Source of the DNA: Variovorax sp. Root318D1
GTDB taxonomy: Bacteria > Pseudomonadota > Gammaproteobacteria > Burkholderiales > Burkholderiaceae_C
Direction: 5' to 3'
DNA: 64,000 bases
Assembly (NCBI RefSeq): GCF_001424835.1
Contig: NZ_LMCQ01000019.1
Span: 460,507 to 524,506, forward strand
Part shown: positions 36,589 to 45,141 of the stretch, one piece after another
How the letters are laid out: each line of letters starts with the position of its first letter
Position numbering within the stretch: the first letter of the stretch is position 1
Made by a program: the position numbers and the translations under genes
Notes under the pieces: model-generated
Told to the model about the DNA's origin: nothing
Databases searched by the model: none
The model's input: only the letters and a program-made list of their open reading frames with translations

Positions 36589-36987
36589 TCACTTTGTATC
36601 GAGCTTGAATCGCCCAACTCTAACCGTTGCCTCGTCGGCTTGAAGGATTTCGGAATAGGCAGTTTCCGACCAGTAAAAGCGACCGGTTTTCTTCATCAGG
36701 TGAAGAATGCTTGTTCCACTGAAGTACACGGGATTTTGGAGAACTATGCTGTATTGGTCATTGCGTACGAGCCCGAGTCCGATCTGCTGTTTGCTTCCAG
36801 GATTCACGCCGAACCACTTGCCTCGTTGCTCAACGATCAATGTAATCGGGTGATCTGCTTTCTCGCACGGAAAACTACGTGACTCTGCCCTATAGCTGCA
36901 CGATTGATCAAAAGCGAGTTCGTATTCAAACGCGTTCGCTGTCACCGCGGTCAGTGCGAAACCGCATGTGATAAATAGGTGTTTCAT
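36589..36987 (-). CDS. Small secreted protein of unknown function
   Basis: 132 residues from the ATG at 36987; a longer open frame to 37362 runs into the integrase remnant and is not real. The signal peptide ends near ANAFEYE. Two Cys in the mature N-terminus (DQSCSYRAESRSFPCEK) could form a disulfide; the rest is beta-rich (ITLIVEQRGKWFGVNPG, QYSIVLQNPVYFSGTSILHLMKKTGRFYWSETAYSEI). Probably periplasmic. No family recognised. Confidence 0.6.
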   Translation of the reverse strand: MKHLFITCGFALTAVTANAFEYELAFDQSCSYRAESRSFPCEKADHPITLIVEQRGKWFGVNPGSKQQIGLGLVRNDQYSIVLQNPVYFSGTSILHLMKKTGRFYWSETAYSEILQADEATVRVGRFKLDTK

Positions 36988-36999
36988 GTTGTATTGCTC

Positions 37000-37520
37000 C
37001 AAGCGAGAATTCGCGCGTTTACAGCGACACACGATCGGTGTGCAGGTCGATGGATCTTTTTGTTTAAGAACGCGTAATGCGTCTCCGACCGCGATGGAGT
37101 AGTGCCCGAGCGCATCTCGCACCACAGCCATTGGCACGTCAGCCTGTAGCAGCGTACAGCCGAACGTGCGCCGTAAGTCGTCCCATTCCCCAGTGGCACT
37201 GTCTAATTCCTGGCAGTTGCGCCAGTCCTTGAGCGCTTGATCCGCGTCAAGCCGCAAGCGCATACGGATTTCCTGACGGTTTTTGCTCTTCCGCCAGGGA
37301 ACGAGCCATTCGCCGGTGTCGAGATCCATTTCCTCCCAGCGAGCCGACGCGAGATTGCCCACCGAACACCGTCAGCATGAGTAGCCGGATGAATGGCTTC
37401 ACGTAAGGCATGAGAAAAGGTTGGTGCAGCGCGGCAATGACTCGTGCGCGCTCATCGCATCCAATATTCGAGTGCGCTCCGGGAACTCCTGAATCTTGAG
37501 GCCTGGGTGATGTCACGACC
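37000..37520 (-). pseudogene. Tyrosine-recombinase integrase, frameshifted remnant
   Basis: Integrase pieces appear in order on the minus strand but in different frames: EFPERTRILDA; then DERARVIAALHQPFLMPYVKPFIRLLMLT; then VGNLASARWEEMDLDTGEWLVPWRKSKNRQEIRMRL; then DDLRRTFGCTLLQADVPMAVVRDALGHYSI; then ETHYAFLNKK. At least three frameshifts separate them. The first catalytic Arg region is damaged, and the expected HDLRR reads DDLRR. It lies at the right end of the element, next to the attachment repeat, as is normal for integrase genes. It cannot be functional. Confidence 0.8.
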
Positions 37521-37529
37521 CTGAAGCCT

Positions 37530-37565
37530 CGCTTCTTCCGCTTCTTCCGCTTCTTCCGCTTCTTC
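37530..37565. repeat. Tandem repeat, four copies of CGCTTCTTC
   Basis: Four exact 9-bp units follow one another between the integrase remnant and the attachment repeat. No gene spans it convincingly; the unit length is a multiple of three but both strands have nearby stops. Possibly slippage in decaying element DNA or integrase arm-site sequence. Confidence 0.75.
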
Positions 37566-37669
37566 CGATCGTATGAAAAAACCGCTCTAAAAGCTTTCGC
37601 TGCGCTACCTGCTGCCGCAGGCCCGTTCGCGACAACTGTTTGTGTGGACGGAGAACATCGCAGACCCTT

Positions 37670-37699
37670 TCAGTTGGGAATTCCGTAGAGGGTTGTCAT
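37670..37699 (-). pseudogene. Orphaned 5' end of the ArsC-family gene
   Basis: ATG at 37699 encodes MTTLYGIPN and then hits TGA at 37672-37670. It matches the first nine residues of the ArsC-family protein (MINIYGIPN) at 34865. This is the ancestral start codon with its own upstream region, left beside folC after an element inserted and carried the rest of the gene 2.8 kb away. Confidence 0.8.
37674..37687. repeat. Attachment-site direct repeat, right copy
   Basis: TTGGGAATTCCGTA, same orientation as 34840-34853. It marks the right boundary of the decayed element. Confidence 0.8.
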
Positions 37700-37756
37700 G
37701 GTCGCCAATGATGCCGATAAAACGTGGGGCGCCGGGCGCATTCCGGGTCGGCGACA

Positions 37757-39064
37757 ATGCCGGCCTCCATGGAAACCCTTAACGACTGGCTCGCACGCGC
37801 CGAGCAACTCCATCCGAAGAACATCGAGCTCGGGCTCGACCGCGCCAAAGAGATGGCGGCCCGGATGGGCCTGCGCTTCGACTGCCCGGTCATCACCGTG
37901 GCCGGCACCAATGGCAAGGGCTCGACCTGCGCCATGCTCGAATCGATCCTCCGGCATGCCGGCTATCGCACCGCGGTCTTCACGTCGCCGCATCTGGTGC
38001 GCTTCGAGGAACGGCTGCGGCTCTCGGGCGAAGCGGTTGATGCTTCAAAATTAATAGCAAACTTCGAGGCGGTGGAAGTGGCCCGGGGCGACATGCCGCT
38101 GACGTATTTCGAGTTCACCACCTTGGGCATCCTGCGTTGCATGATCGAGGAGAAGCCGGACGTGGCCATTCTCGAGGTCGGGCTTGGCGGCCGGCTCGAC
38201 GCGGTCAACATCATCGACACCGATTGCGCGGTCATCACCAGCATCGACCTCGACCACATGGACTACCTCGGGCCCGACCGCGAAAGCATCGGCTTCGAGA
38301 AGGCCGGCATCCTGCGCCCGGGCAAGCCCGCCATCGTGAGCGACCCGATGCCCCCGCAAAGCGTGATCGACCACGCGGCCGCCATCGGTGCCGATCTCTG
38401 GCGCTTCGGGCACGATTTCAACGTCTCGGGCGACAAGCAGCAGTGGGGCTGGTCGGGCCGTGGCCGGCGCTACAGCGGGCTGGCCTATCCGGCGCTGCGC
38501 GGCGCCAACCAGCTGCTCAACGCGGCGGGCGTGCTTGCGGCGCTCGAAGCGCTGCGGCCGCAACTGCCCATCACCGCGCAGGCCGTGCGCACGGGGCTCG
38601 CGATGGTCGAGCTGCCCGGACGCTTCCAGATCATCCCGGGCGAGCCCGCGCTGGTGCTCGACGTGGCCCACAACGCCCATGCGGTCGCGGCACTGGCCGA
38701 GAACCTCGACGCGATGGGCTTCTACCCCACCACGCACGGCGTGTTCGGCGTCATGGCCGACAAGGACCTGGCCCCGATCCTTGCGCGCATCGGCCCGATG
38801 ATCGACCGCTGGTACTTCACCGATCTGCCGACGCCGCGCGCCGCCAAGGCGAGCGATCTGCTTGCGAGCTGGCAGGCGCAAAACACGCGCGCCGATGCCT
38901 CCGGCAGCACGCATGCGGGACCGATGGAAGCGCTCCGTGCGGCCATCGAGCACGCGGACCCCGCTGATAGAATCGTGGTCTTCGGATCGTTCTTCACCGT
39001 GGGTGGCGTGCTGGAGCACGGCACTCCCCGGCTGCAAGCCAAACACCTGCTGCCCGGCGGCTGA
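37757..39064 (+). CDS. folC: Bifunctional folylpolyglutamate / dihydrofolate synthase
   Basis: 435 residues from the ATG at 37757 (MPASMETLNDW); an ATG four codons on is equally plausible. It adds glutamate to dihydropteroate and folates with ATP. Seen: P-loop VAGTNGKGSTCAML, YFEFTTLGIL, Mur-ligase motif VGLGGRLDAVNIID, DHMDYLG, and VLDVAHNAHAV. It heads the plus-strand run folC-dedD-cvpA-purF-metZ-gltX. Confidence 0.95.
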   Translation: MPASMETLNDWLARAEQLHPKNIELGLDRAKEMAARMGLRFDCPVITVAGTNGKGSTCAMLESILRHAGYRTAVFTSPHLVRFEERLRLSGEAVDASKLIANFEAVEVARGDMPLTYFEFTTLGILRCMIEEKPDVAILEVGLGGRLDAVNIIDTDCAVITSIDLDHMDYLGPDRESIGFEKAGILRPGKPAIVSDPMPPQSVIDHAAAIGADLWRFGHDFNVSGDKQQWGWSGRGRRYSGLAYPALRGANQLLNAAGVLAALEALRPQLPITAQAVRTGLAMVELPGRFQIIPGEPALVLDVAHNAHAVAALAENLDAMGFYPTTHGVFGVMADKDLAPILARIGPMIDRWYFTDLPTPRAAKASDLLASWQAQNTRADASGSTHAGPMEALRAAIEHADPADRIVVFGSFFTVGGVLEHGTPRLQAKHLLPGG

Positions 39065-39125
39065 TCGCCGGGCCGTCCGCACCATCTGGCACCACCTCGC
39101 TGCACTCCTTCAGGGATCGAACTTC

Positions 39126-40028
39126 ATGGCGTTTTTCAAGTTCCGCACGCGCGGCCCGCAAGGCAACGAAGGACGCAGCGCGCCGGCTGCCGTCCCCGCG
39201 GAAAGTGTCGAAACCATGCGCCGCCGCGCGCGGCACCGGCTGGTGGGCGCGGCCGTTCTGGTGCTGCTTGGCGTGATCGGATTTCCGCTGCTGTTCGACA
39301 CCCAGCCACGCCCGGTTTCGGTCGACATCCCCATCGAGATTCCCGACCGCAACAAGGTCAAGCCATTGCCGGTGCCTGCAACGCCGGCACCCGCGGCGCC
39401 CACGACCGGCGCAGCCGACAGCGGCGCCCGCGTGGCGGCGGCACCTCCTTCGACGTCGAGCGGCGGCATGATCACCGAGACCGCCGACGGCACCGAGATC
39501 ACACCCGGCAAGCCGGCCGCCAGCACGCCGCCGGCCGAGACGCGGCCCACCGCCGAAGCCAAGCCGGAGCCCAGGCCCGAACGCAAGCCCGAGCCGAAGC
39601 CGGAACACAAGCCCGAACCCAAGCCCGAGCCGAAACCAAAGCCCGAGCCAAAGCCGGAAGCCAAGCCCGAACCCAAGCCCGAACCCAAGCCCGCAGCGCC
39701 CAAGCCGGCTGCGGCCGAGGACGGCAACCGCGCGCGCGCCTTGCTCGAAGGCAAGCCTTCCAACACCAGCACCACCAAGCCCACCGCCGAAGACGGCGGC
39801 CGCTTCGTCGTGCAGGTCGGTGCCTTCGCCGATGCCGACAAGGCGCGCGAAGTGCGGCAAAAGCTCGAGAAGGCCGGCCTCAAGACCTATGTCAACGTGG
39901 CCAAGACGTCCGACGGCGAACAGCGCACGCGTGTGCGTGTCGGTCCGTTCAGCTCGCGCGCCGAGGCGGACAAGGCCGCGGAAAAGGTCAAGGGCTTGTC
40001 TTTGTCGGCCGCCATCCTCACGTTGTAG
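39126..40028 (+). CDS. dedD: SPOR-domain cell-division protein, DedD-like
   Basis: 300 residues from the ATG at 39126. A cytoplasmic N-terminus, one membrane helix at about 39-58 (LVGAAVLVLLGVIGFPLLF), a long periplasmic Pro/Lys/Glu linker with many KPEPKPE units (about 140-190), then a C-terminal SPOR domain FVVQVGAFADADKAREVRQKLEKAG...RTRVRVGPFSSRAEADKAAEKV. The SPOR domain binds denuded peptidoglycan at the septum. Its position between folC and cvpA is that of dedD in E. coli. Confidence 0.88.
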   Translation: MAFFKFRTRGPQGNEGRSAPAAVPAESVETMRRRARHRLVGAAVLVLLGVIGFPLLFDTQPRPVSVDIPIEIPDRNKVKPLPVPATPAPAAPTTGAADSGARVAAAPPSTSSGGMITETADGTEITPGKPAASTPPAETRPTAEAKPEPRPERKPEPKPEHKPEPKPEPKPKPEPKPEAKPEPKPEPKPAAPKPAAAEDGNRARALLEGKPSNTSTTKPTAEDGGRFVVQVGAFADADKAREVRQKLEKAGLKTYVNVAKTSDGEQRTRVRVGPFSSRAEADKAAEKVKGLSLSAAILTL

Positions 40029-40046
40029 TAGCCATCGCCCGTTGCC

Positions 40047-40532
40047 GTGGCCCTGCTCGATTGGATCGCCGTCGCGCTCATCGTCGTGTCGATGCTGTTC
40101 GGCCTTTGGCGAGGCCTGGTGTTCGAAGTGATTTCGCTGGCGGGTTGGGTGGCTGCATTCTTTGCCGCCCAATGGCTGGCGTCGGGTGTGGCGGCATGGC
40201 TGCCGTTCGGCGACCCGCAGGCAACCTGGCGCTATCCGCTGGCCTTCGTGCTGGTGTTCGTGGCGGTGGCGTTCGGCGTGGGTCTGGTGGCGGCGCTGAC
40301 GCGAAAGTTGATTGCGGCTGTCGGCCTCAGGCCGGTGGACCGGCTATTGGGTGGGGCCTTTGGAGCGGCGCGGGGTGCGGTTGCCCTGCTCGTGCTGGCG
40401 GTCATTGTTCATTTGCTGGCGTTGAGCGACAGTGCCTGGTGGCACGAATCGCGCAGCGCCATTGTTCTCGATGCGGCATTGCAGGGCCTGAAACCCGCGC
40501 TGCCCGAAAAGTTGGCAAGCTACCTGCCCTGA
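40047..40532 (+). CDS. cvpA: CvpA family membrane protein
   Basis: 161 residues from a GTG at 40047. Four membrane helices; conserved start LLDWIAVALIVVSMLFGLWRGLVFEVISLAGWV and RPVDRLLGGAFGAARGAVALLVL. Linked to purF expression and envelope functions in E. coli. purF follows 12 bases later. Confidence 0.92.
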   Translation: MALLDWIAVALIVVSMLFGLWRGLVFEVISLAGWVAAFFAAQWLASGVAAWLPFGDPQATWRYPLAFVLVFVAVAFGVGLVAALTRKLIAAVGLRPVDRLLGGAFGAARGAVALLVLAVIVHLLALSDSAWWHESRSAIVLDAALQGLKPALPEKLASYLP

Positions 40533-40544
40533 GAGGAATCGTTC

Positions 40545-42047
40545 ATGTGTGGAATCGTCGGCGTTGTCAGTAACGCACCCGTCAATCAGCTGCTCTATGA
40601 CGCCTTGCTGCTGCTGCAGCATCGCGGCCAGGACGCGGCCGGCATCGTCACCCTGCTTGAACGCAAGTTCTTCATGCACAAGGCCAAGGGCATGGTGCGC
40701 GACGTGTTCCGCACGCGCAACATGCGCGGGCTGCCGGGCAGCGTGGGCCTGGGCCAGGTGCGCTACCCGACGGCGGGCAACGCCTACAGCGAAGAAGAGG
40801 CTCAGCCCTTCTACGTCAACGCACCCTTCGGCATCGTGCTGGTGCACAACGGCAACCTGACCAACGCGCATGCGCTGCGTTCGGAGCTGTTCTCCACCGA
40901 CCATCGCCACACCAACACCGAGAGCGACTCCGAAGTGCTGCTCAACGTGCTCGCGCACGAACTCGAGGGCGCATCGCGCGGCGTGCCGCTGAATCCGGCC
41001 GAGGTGTTTGCCGCGGTCAAGAACATGCACAAGCGCCTGCGCGGCTCGTATGCCGTGGTGTCGCTGATTGCCGGCCACGGCCTGCTGGCCTTCCGCGATC
41101 CGTACGGCATCCGTCCGCTGTCGATGGGCCGCAGCGCCGATGGCACGGTGATGGTGGCCAGCGAATCGGTGGCGCTCGAAGGGTCGGGCCACGTGTTCGA
41201 GCGCAACATCGCGCCGGGCGAAGCCGTGTTCATCGACCTGCAGGGTAACGTGCACTCCATGCAGTGCGCCGAGGCGCCCACGCTGAACCCCTGCATCTTC
41301 GAATTCGTGTACCTGGCGCGTCCGGACTCGGTGCTCGACGGCATCTCGGTGTACCAGGCGCGCCTGAACCTGGGCGAGACGCTGGCCAAGCGCGTGGTGT
41401 CCACCGTGCCGCCAAACCAGATCGACGTGATCATCCCCATTCCCGAATCGAGCCGCCCGAGCGCGACGCAACTCGCGCATCTGCTGGGTGTGCCGTACCG
41501 CGAAGGCTTCGTGAAGAACCGCTACGTGGGCCGCACCTTCATCATGCCGGGGCAGGGCGTGCGCAAGAAGTCGGTGCGCCAGAAGCTCAACGTGATTGCC
41601 AGCGAGTTCAAGGGCCGCAACGTGCTCTTGGTCGACGACTCGATCGTGCGTGGCACCACCAGCCGCGAAATCGTTCAGATGGCACGCGATGCCGGCGCGC
41701 GCAAGGTCTACCTTGCCAGCGCAGCGCCGCCGGTACGCTACCCCAACGTCTACGGCATCGACATGCCCACCAAGGACGAACTGGTGGCGCATGACCGCAC
41801 CATCGAGCAGATCCGCGAGCTGATCGGTTGCGACGCACTGATTTATCAAGACGTCGATGCCATGAAGCGCGCCATCGGGTCGCTCAACCCGAAGCTCGAC
41901 GGCTTCGACGCCTCCTGCTTCGACGGCGTGTACGTGACCGGCGACATCGACACCGAAGCGATCTCGCGCATGAACGGCAACCGTCCGCGCATCGAAGAGA
42001 CCGAAGAAGATTCTTCGCGCCTCGCGCTTCCCAATCACAGCGAGTGA
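40545..42047 (+). CDS. purF: Amidophosphoribosyltransferase
   Basis: 500 residues. It makes 5-phosphoribosylamine from PRPP and glutamine, the first step of purine synthesis. The catalytic Cys is at position 2 (MCGIVGVV), so there is no propeptide. Seen: LLLLQHRGQDAAGIVT, RYPTAGNAYSEEEAQPF, and PRPP site VLLVDDSIVRGTTSREIV. The next gene starts 8 bases after it. Confidence 0.95.
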   Translation: MCGIVGVVSNAPVNQLLYDALLLLQHRGQDAAGIVTLLERKFFMHKAKGMVRDVFRTRNMRGLPGSVGLGQVRYPTAGNAYSEEEAQPFYVNAPFGIVLVHNGNLTNAHALRSELFSTDHRHTNTESDSEVLLNVLAHELEGASRGVPLNPAEVFAAVKNMHKRLRGSYAVVSLIAGHGLLAFRDPYGIRPLSMGRSADGTVMVASESVALEGSGHVFERNIAPGEAVFIDLQGNVHSMQCAEAPTLNPCIFEFVYLARPDSVLDGISVYQARLNLGETLAKRVVSTVPPNQIDVIIPIPESSRPSATQLAHLLGVPYREGFVKNRYVGRTFIMPGQGVRKKSVRQKLNVIASEFKGRNVLLVDDSIVRGTTSREIVQMARDAGARKVYLASAAPPVRYPNVYGIDMPTKDELVAHDRTIEQIRELIGCDALIYQDVDAMKRAIGSLNPKLDGFDASCFDGVYVTGDIDTEAISRMNGNRPRIEETEEDSSRLALPNHSE

Positions 42048-42055
42048 GAGCTGAA

Positions 42056-43279
42056 TTGACTGCCGACGAACGAACCCTCCCGCCCGGACTGCATCGCGAC
42101 ACGCTCGCGCTGCGCACCGGCCTGGCGCCCAGCCAGCACGGCGAGCACTCCGAAGCGCTGTTCCTGACCAGCGGCTTCGTGCAGCCCGACGCCGAAACAT
42201 CGGCGCGCCGCTTTGCCGGCACCGAAGCGGGCTTTACCTACTCGCGCACTTCCAATCCCACGGTCACCAGCTTCGAGCAGCGGCTTGCGGCGATGGAAGG
42301 TACCGAGGCCGCCATCGGCGCCTCCACCGGCATGGGCGCGATCCTCATGATGTGCATGGGCCTGCTGAAGGCGGGCGACCACGTGATCTGCTCGCGTTCG
42401 GTGTTCGGCTCCACGCTCAACCTGTTCGGCAAGGAGTTCGCCAAGTTCGGCGTAGCGACCACTTTTGTCTCGCAGACCGACGTGGCCGAATGGCGCGCGG
42501 CCGTGAAGCCCAACACCAAACTCCTGTTCGCCGAGACGCCGACCAATCCGCTCACCGAGGTGTGCGACATCCGCGCGCTGGCCGACCTGGCGCACGGCGC
42601 AGGCGCGCTGCTCGCGGTCGACAACTGCTTTTGCACGCCCGCGCTGCAGCGCCCGGCCGAACTCGGCGCCGACCTCATCATTCATTCCGGCACCAAGTAC
42701 CTCGACGGCCAAGGCCGTGTGATGGCCGGCGCGATCTGCGGTCCGTCGAAGCTCATCGTCGACGTATTCGGCCCGATCGTGCGCACCGCCGGCATGGCGC
42801 TGTCGCCGTTCAATGCATGGGTTGTGCTCAAGGGCTTGGAAACGCTGGGCATTCGCATGCAGGCGCAGTGCGCCAATGCGCTGGCCGTGGCCCAGTGGCT
42901 CGAAACGCAGCCCGGCGTTGCGCGCGTTTATTACCCGGGCCTTGCCTCGCACGCACAGCACGACTTGGCCATGCGCCAGCAGTCGGGGCAGGGCGGGGCG
43001 GTGGTGTCGTTCGACGTGGTCGGCAACGATCCCGAGACGGCGCGCGCCAATGCCTTCCACGTGATCAACAGCACGCGCGTGGTGAGCATTGCCACCAACC
43101 TCGGCGACACCAAGACCATCATCACGCACCCCGGCACCACGTCGCACGGCCGCCTGACCGAAGTGCAGCGCCAAGCCGCCGGCATCAGCCAGGGGCTCAT
43201 TCGCGTCGCAGTCGGCCTCGAGTACATCGACGACATCAAGGCCGACTTGCTTCGCGGTCTTGGCACCCTGAAATTCTGA
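42056..43279 (+). CDS. metZ: O-succinylhomoserine sulfhydrylase
   Basis: 407 residues from a TTG at 42056, the only start with a site (GAGAG) just before it. A PLP enzyme of the Cys/Met metabolism family making homocysteine from O-succinylhomoserine and sulfide. Seen: RYSR-type [40 protein letters not shown] Lys in [14 protein letters not shown], and C-terminal [11 protein letters not shown]. Its place behind purF is conserved in proteobacteria. Confidence 0.92.
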   Translation: MTADERTLPPGLHRDTLALRTGLAPSQHGEHSEALFLTSGFVQPDAETSARRFAGTEAGFTYSRTSNPTVTSFEQRLAAMEGTEAAIGASTGMGAILMMCMGLLKAGDHVICSRSVFGSTLNLFGKEFAKFGVATTFVSQTDVAEWRAAVKPNTKLLFAETPTNPLTEVCDIRALADLAHGAGALLAVDNCFCTPALQRPAELGADLIIHSGTKYLDGQGRVMAGAICGPSKLIVDVFGPIVRTAGMALSPFNAWVVLKGLETLGIRMQAQCANALAVAQWLETQPGVARVYYPGLASHAQHDLAMRQQSGQGGAVVSFDVVGNDPETARANAFHVINSTRVVSIATNLGDTKTIITHPGTTSHGRLTEVQRQAAGISQGLIRVAVGLEYIDDIKADLLRGLGTLKF

Positions 43280-43287
43280 TCGATCCA

Positions 43288-44676
43288 ATGACCGGCAAAG
43301 TTCGCACCCGCATCGCTCCGTCTCCCACCGGCTTTCTTCACCTGGGCACGGCCCGCACCGCGCTCTACTCGTGGGCTTACGCACGCCACCATGGCGGAGA
43401 GTTTGTGCTGCGCATCGAAGACACCGACGTGGCCCGCTCCACGCAGGACTCGACCGACCAGATCCTTGCGTCGATGCACTGGCTCGGCCTCGACTACGAC
43501 GAAGGCCCGATCTACCAGATGCAGCGCCTGGAGCGCTACCGCGAAGTCATTGCGCAAATGCTTGCGGCCGGCACGGCCTACCACTGCTACTGCACGCCGG
43601 CCGAGCTCGACGAAATGCGCGAAGCCCAGCGTGCGCGCGGCGAAAAAACGCTCTATGACCGCCGCTGGCGCCCCGAGCCCGGCAAGGTGCTGCCGCCCGC
43701 GCCTGAAGGCGTGCCGCCCGTGGTGCGCTTCTGCAATCCGCCCGAAGGCGCCGTGACGTGGAACGACCTCGTGAAGGGCGAGATCACCATCAACAACCGT
43801 GAGATCGATGACCTCATCATCCTGCGGCCTGACGGTGTGCCCACCTACAACTTCGCGGTGGTGGTCGACGACTGGGACATGAACATCACGCACGTGTTCC
43901 GCGGCGACGAGCACATCAACAACACGCCGTGGCAGATCAACATCTTCCGCGCGCTGGGTGCAACGCTGCCTGCGTTTGGGCATGTGCCGGTGATCCTGGG
44001 CGATGACGGGCAGAAGCTCTCCAAGCGCCGCGGCGCCGTGAGCGTCACGGCTTATGAAGAGAACGGCTACCTGCCCGAAGCCATGCTCAACTATCTTGCG
44101 CGCCTCGGCTGGAGCCATGGCGACGACGAGCTCTTCACCCGCGAGCAGATGGTGAGCTGGTTCGACGGGTCGCACCTGTCGAAGAGCCCTGCACAGTGGG
44201 ATGCCGCCAAGCTGTCGTGGGTCAATGCGCAATACATCAAGGCCAAGGCCGACGATGAGCTCGCGCCGCTCGTGGCAGCGCAACTGCAGAAGCGCGGCCT
44301 CACCGCCGACGAACGACTGCCCGCGATCTGCGCGCTGTTCAAGGACCGTTGCGAGACCACGGTTGCATTGGCCGACTGGGCTGCGGCGTTCTATGCCGAC
44401 GTAACCGTGAGCGAAGCCGATCGCGCGCAGCACATCACCGACGCGGTGAAGCCCGTCATCGCCACGCTTGCCGAAAAGCTCGCGAGCGTGAACTGGGAAA
44501 AAACTTCGATTGCTGCAGGCATCAAGGAAGTTTTGGCTGCACATTCTGTGAAAATGCCTGTGTTGGCCATGCCGGTTCGCGTCCTTGTGATGGGAACTGC
44601 GCAGACACCATCCCTCGATTCAGTGCTCGCAATTTTTTCTCGCGAAAAAGTCATCGAGCGTTTGAAAAGGGCCTGA
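43288..44676 (+). CDS. gltX: Glutamyl-tRNA synthetase
   Basis: 462 residues from the ATG at 43288. A class I synthetase: HIGH-type motif [22 protein letters not shown]-type [14 protein letters not shown], and Glu site RIEDTD. The C-terminal anticodon-binding part reads [29 protein letters not shown]. It is followed by a tRNA cluster that includes tRNA-Glu, its own substrate. Confidence 0.95.
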   Translation: MTGKVRTRIAPSPTGFLHLGTARTALYSWAYARHHGGEFVLRIEDTDVARSTQDSTDQILASMHWLGLDYDEGPIYQMQRLERYREVIAQMLAAGTAYHCYCTPAELDEMREAQRARGEKTLYDRRWRPEPGKVLPPAPEGVPPVVRFCNPPEGAVTWNDLVKGEITINNREIDDLIILRPDGVPTYNFAVVVDDWDMNITHVFRGDEHINNTPWQINIFRALGATLPAFGHVPVILGDDGQKLSKRRGAVSVTAYEENGYLPEAMLNYLARLGWSHGDDELFTREQMVSWFDGSHLSKSPAQWDAAKLSWVNAQYIKAKADDELAPLVAAQLQKRGLTADERLPAICALFKDRCETTVALADWAAAFYADVTVSEADRAQHITDAVKPVIATLAEKLASVNWEKTSIAAGIKEVLAAHSVKMPVLAMPVRVLVMGTAQTPSLDSVLAIFSREKVIERLKRA

Positions 44677-44692
44677 TTTTTCAGGCTATAAT
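44662..44692 (+). promoter_or_regulatory. Putative promoter of the tRNA cluster
   Basis: TTGAAA (44662-44667) and a perfect TATAAT (44687-44692) with a 19-bp spacer, 20 bases before tRNA-Ala. A hairpin GCCTGA-TTTT-TCAGGC (44671-44686) at the gltX stop lies between the two boxes. Confidence 0.5.
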
Positions 44693-44712
44693 TTGAGGCT
44701 CGACACCCACAC

Positions 44713-44788
<76 letters not shown>

Positions 44789-44839
44789 TCAAAGTGTCGA
44801 GAAGATAAGTGCTGATCGCAGCACGGTTCCTAAGGTTTT

Positions 44840-44915
44840 GACCCTATCGTCTAGAGGCCTAGGACACCACCCTTTCACGGTGGCTACCGGGGTTCGAATC
44901 CCCGTAGGGTCGCCA
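44840..44915 (+). tRNA. tRNA-Glu (anticodon TTC)
   Basis: 76 nt with CCA; acceptor GACCCTA / TAGGGTC, anticodon loop CTTTCAC and T-arm CCGGGGTTCGAATCCCCG. Confidence 0.95.
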
Positions 44916-44984
44916 GTTTCGCGCAAGTGAAGCAGGCACAAGTCGTCAGCACTTGGCTCCGCAAGGAGTGAACGTTGTCTACCA

Positions 44985-45061
44985 GGAGTGGTAGTTCAGT
45001 TGGTTAGAATACCGGCCTGTCACGCCGGGGGTCGCGGGTTCGAGTCCCGTCCACTCCGCCA
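44985..45061 (+). tRNA. tRNA-Asp (anticodon GTC)
   Basis: 77 nt with CCA; acceptor GGAGTGG / CCACTCC, anticodon stem CCGGC / GCCGG with loop CTGTCAC. Confidence 0.95.
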
Positions 45062-45071
45062 GTTCCGACAA

Positions 45072-45110
45072 GGGTTAGCAGATTAACGTCTGCTAACCCT
45101 TTTGTCTTTT
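45072..45110 (+). terminator. Rho-independent terminator of the tRNA cluster
   Basis: Perfect 11-bp stem GGGTTAGCAGA / TCTGCTAACCC with a 6-base loop, followed by TTTTGTCTTTT. Confidence 0.9.
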
Positions 45111-45141
45111 CGGGCTCGCATTCGAGCCCTGCCTCGCTCAC

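Noticed and set aside
36589..37362. Single 257-codon gene fusing integrase and secreted protein
   Set aside because: The N-terminal half is an integrase fragment in one frame by chance; the signal peptide at 36987 marks the real start.
37530..37565. CRISPR-like array
   Set aside because: Units are contiguous 9-mers without spacers; no CRISPR array was seen anywhere in the window.
40344..42200. 618-codon open frame on the minus strand
   Set aside because: Antisense to purF and cvpA; no recognisable motif.
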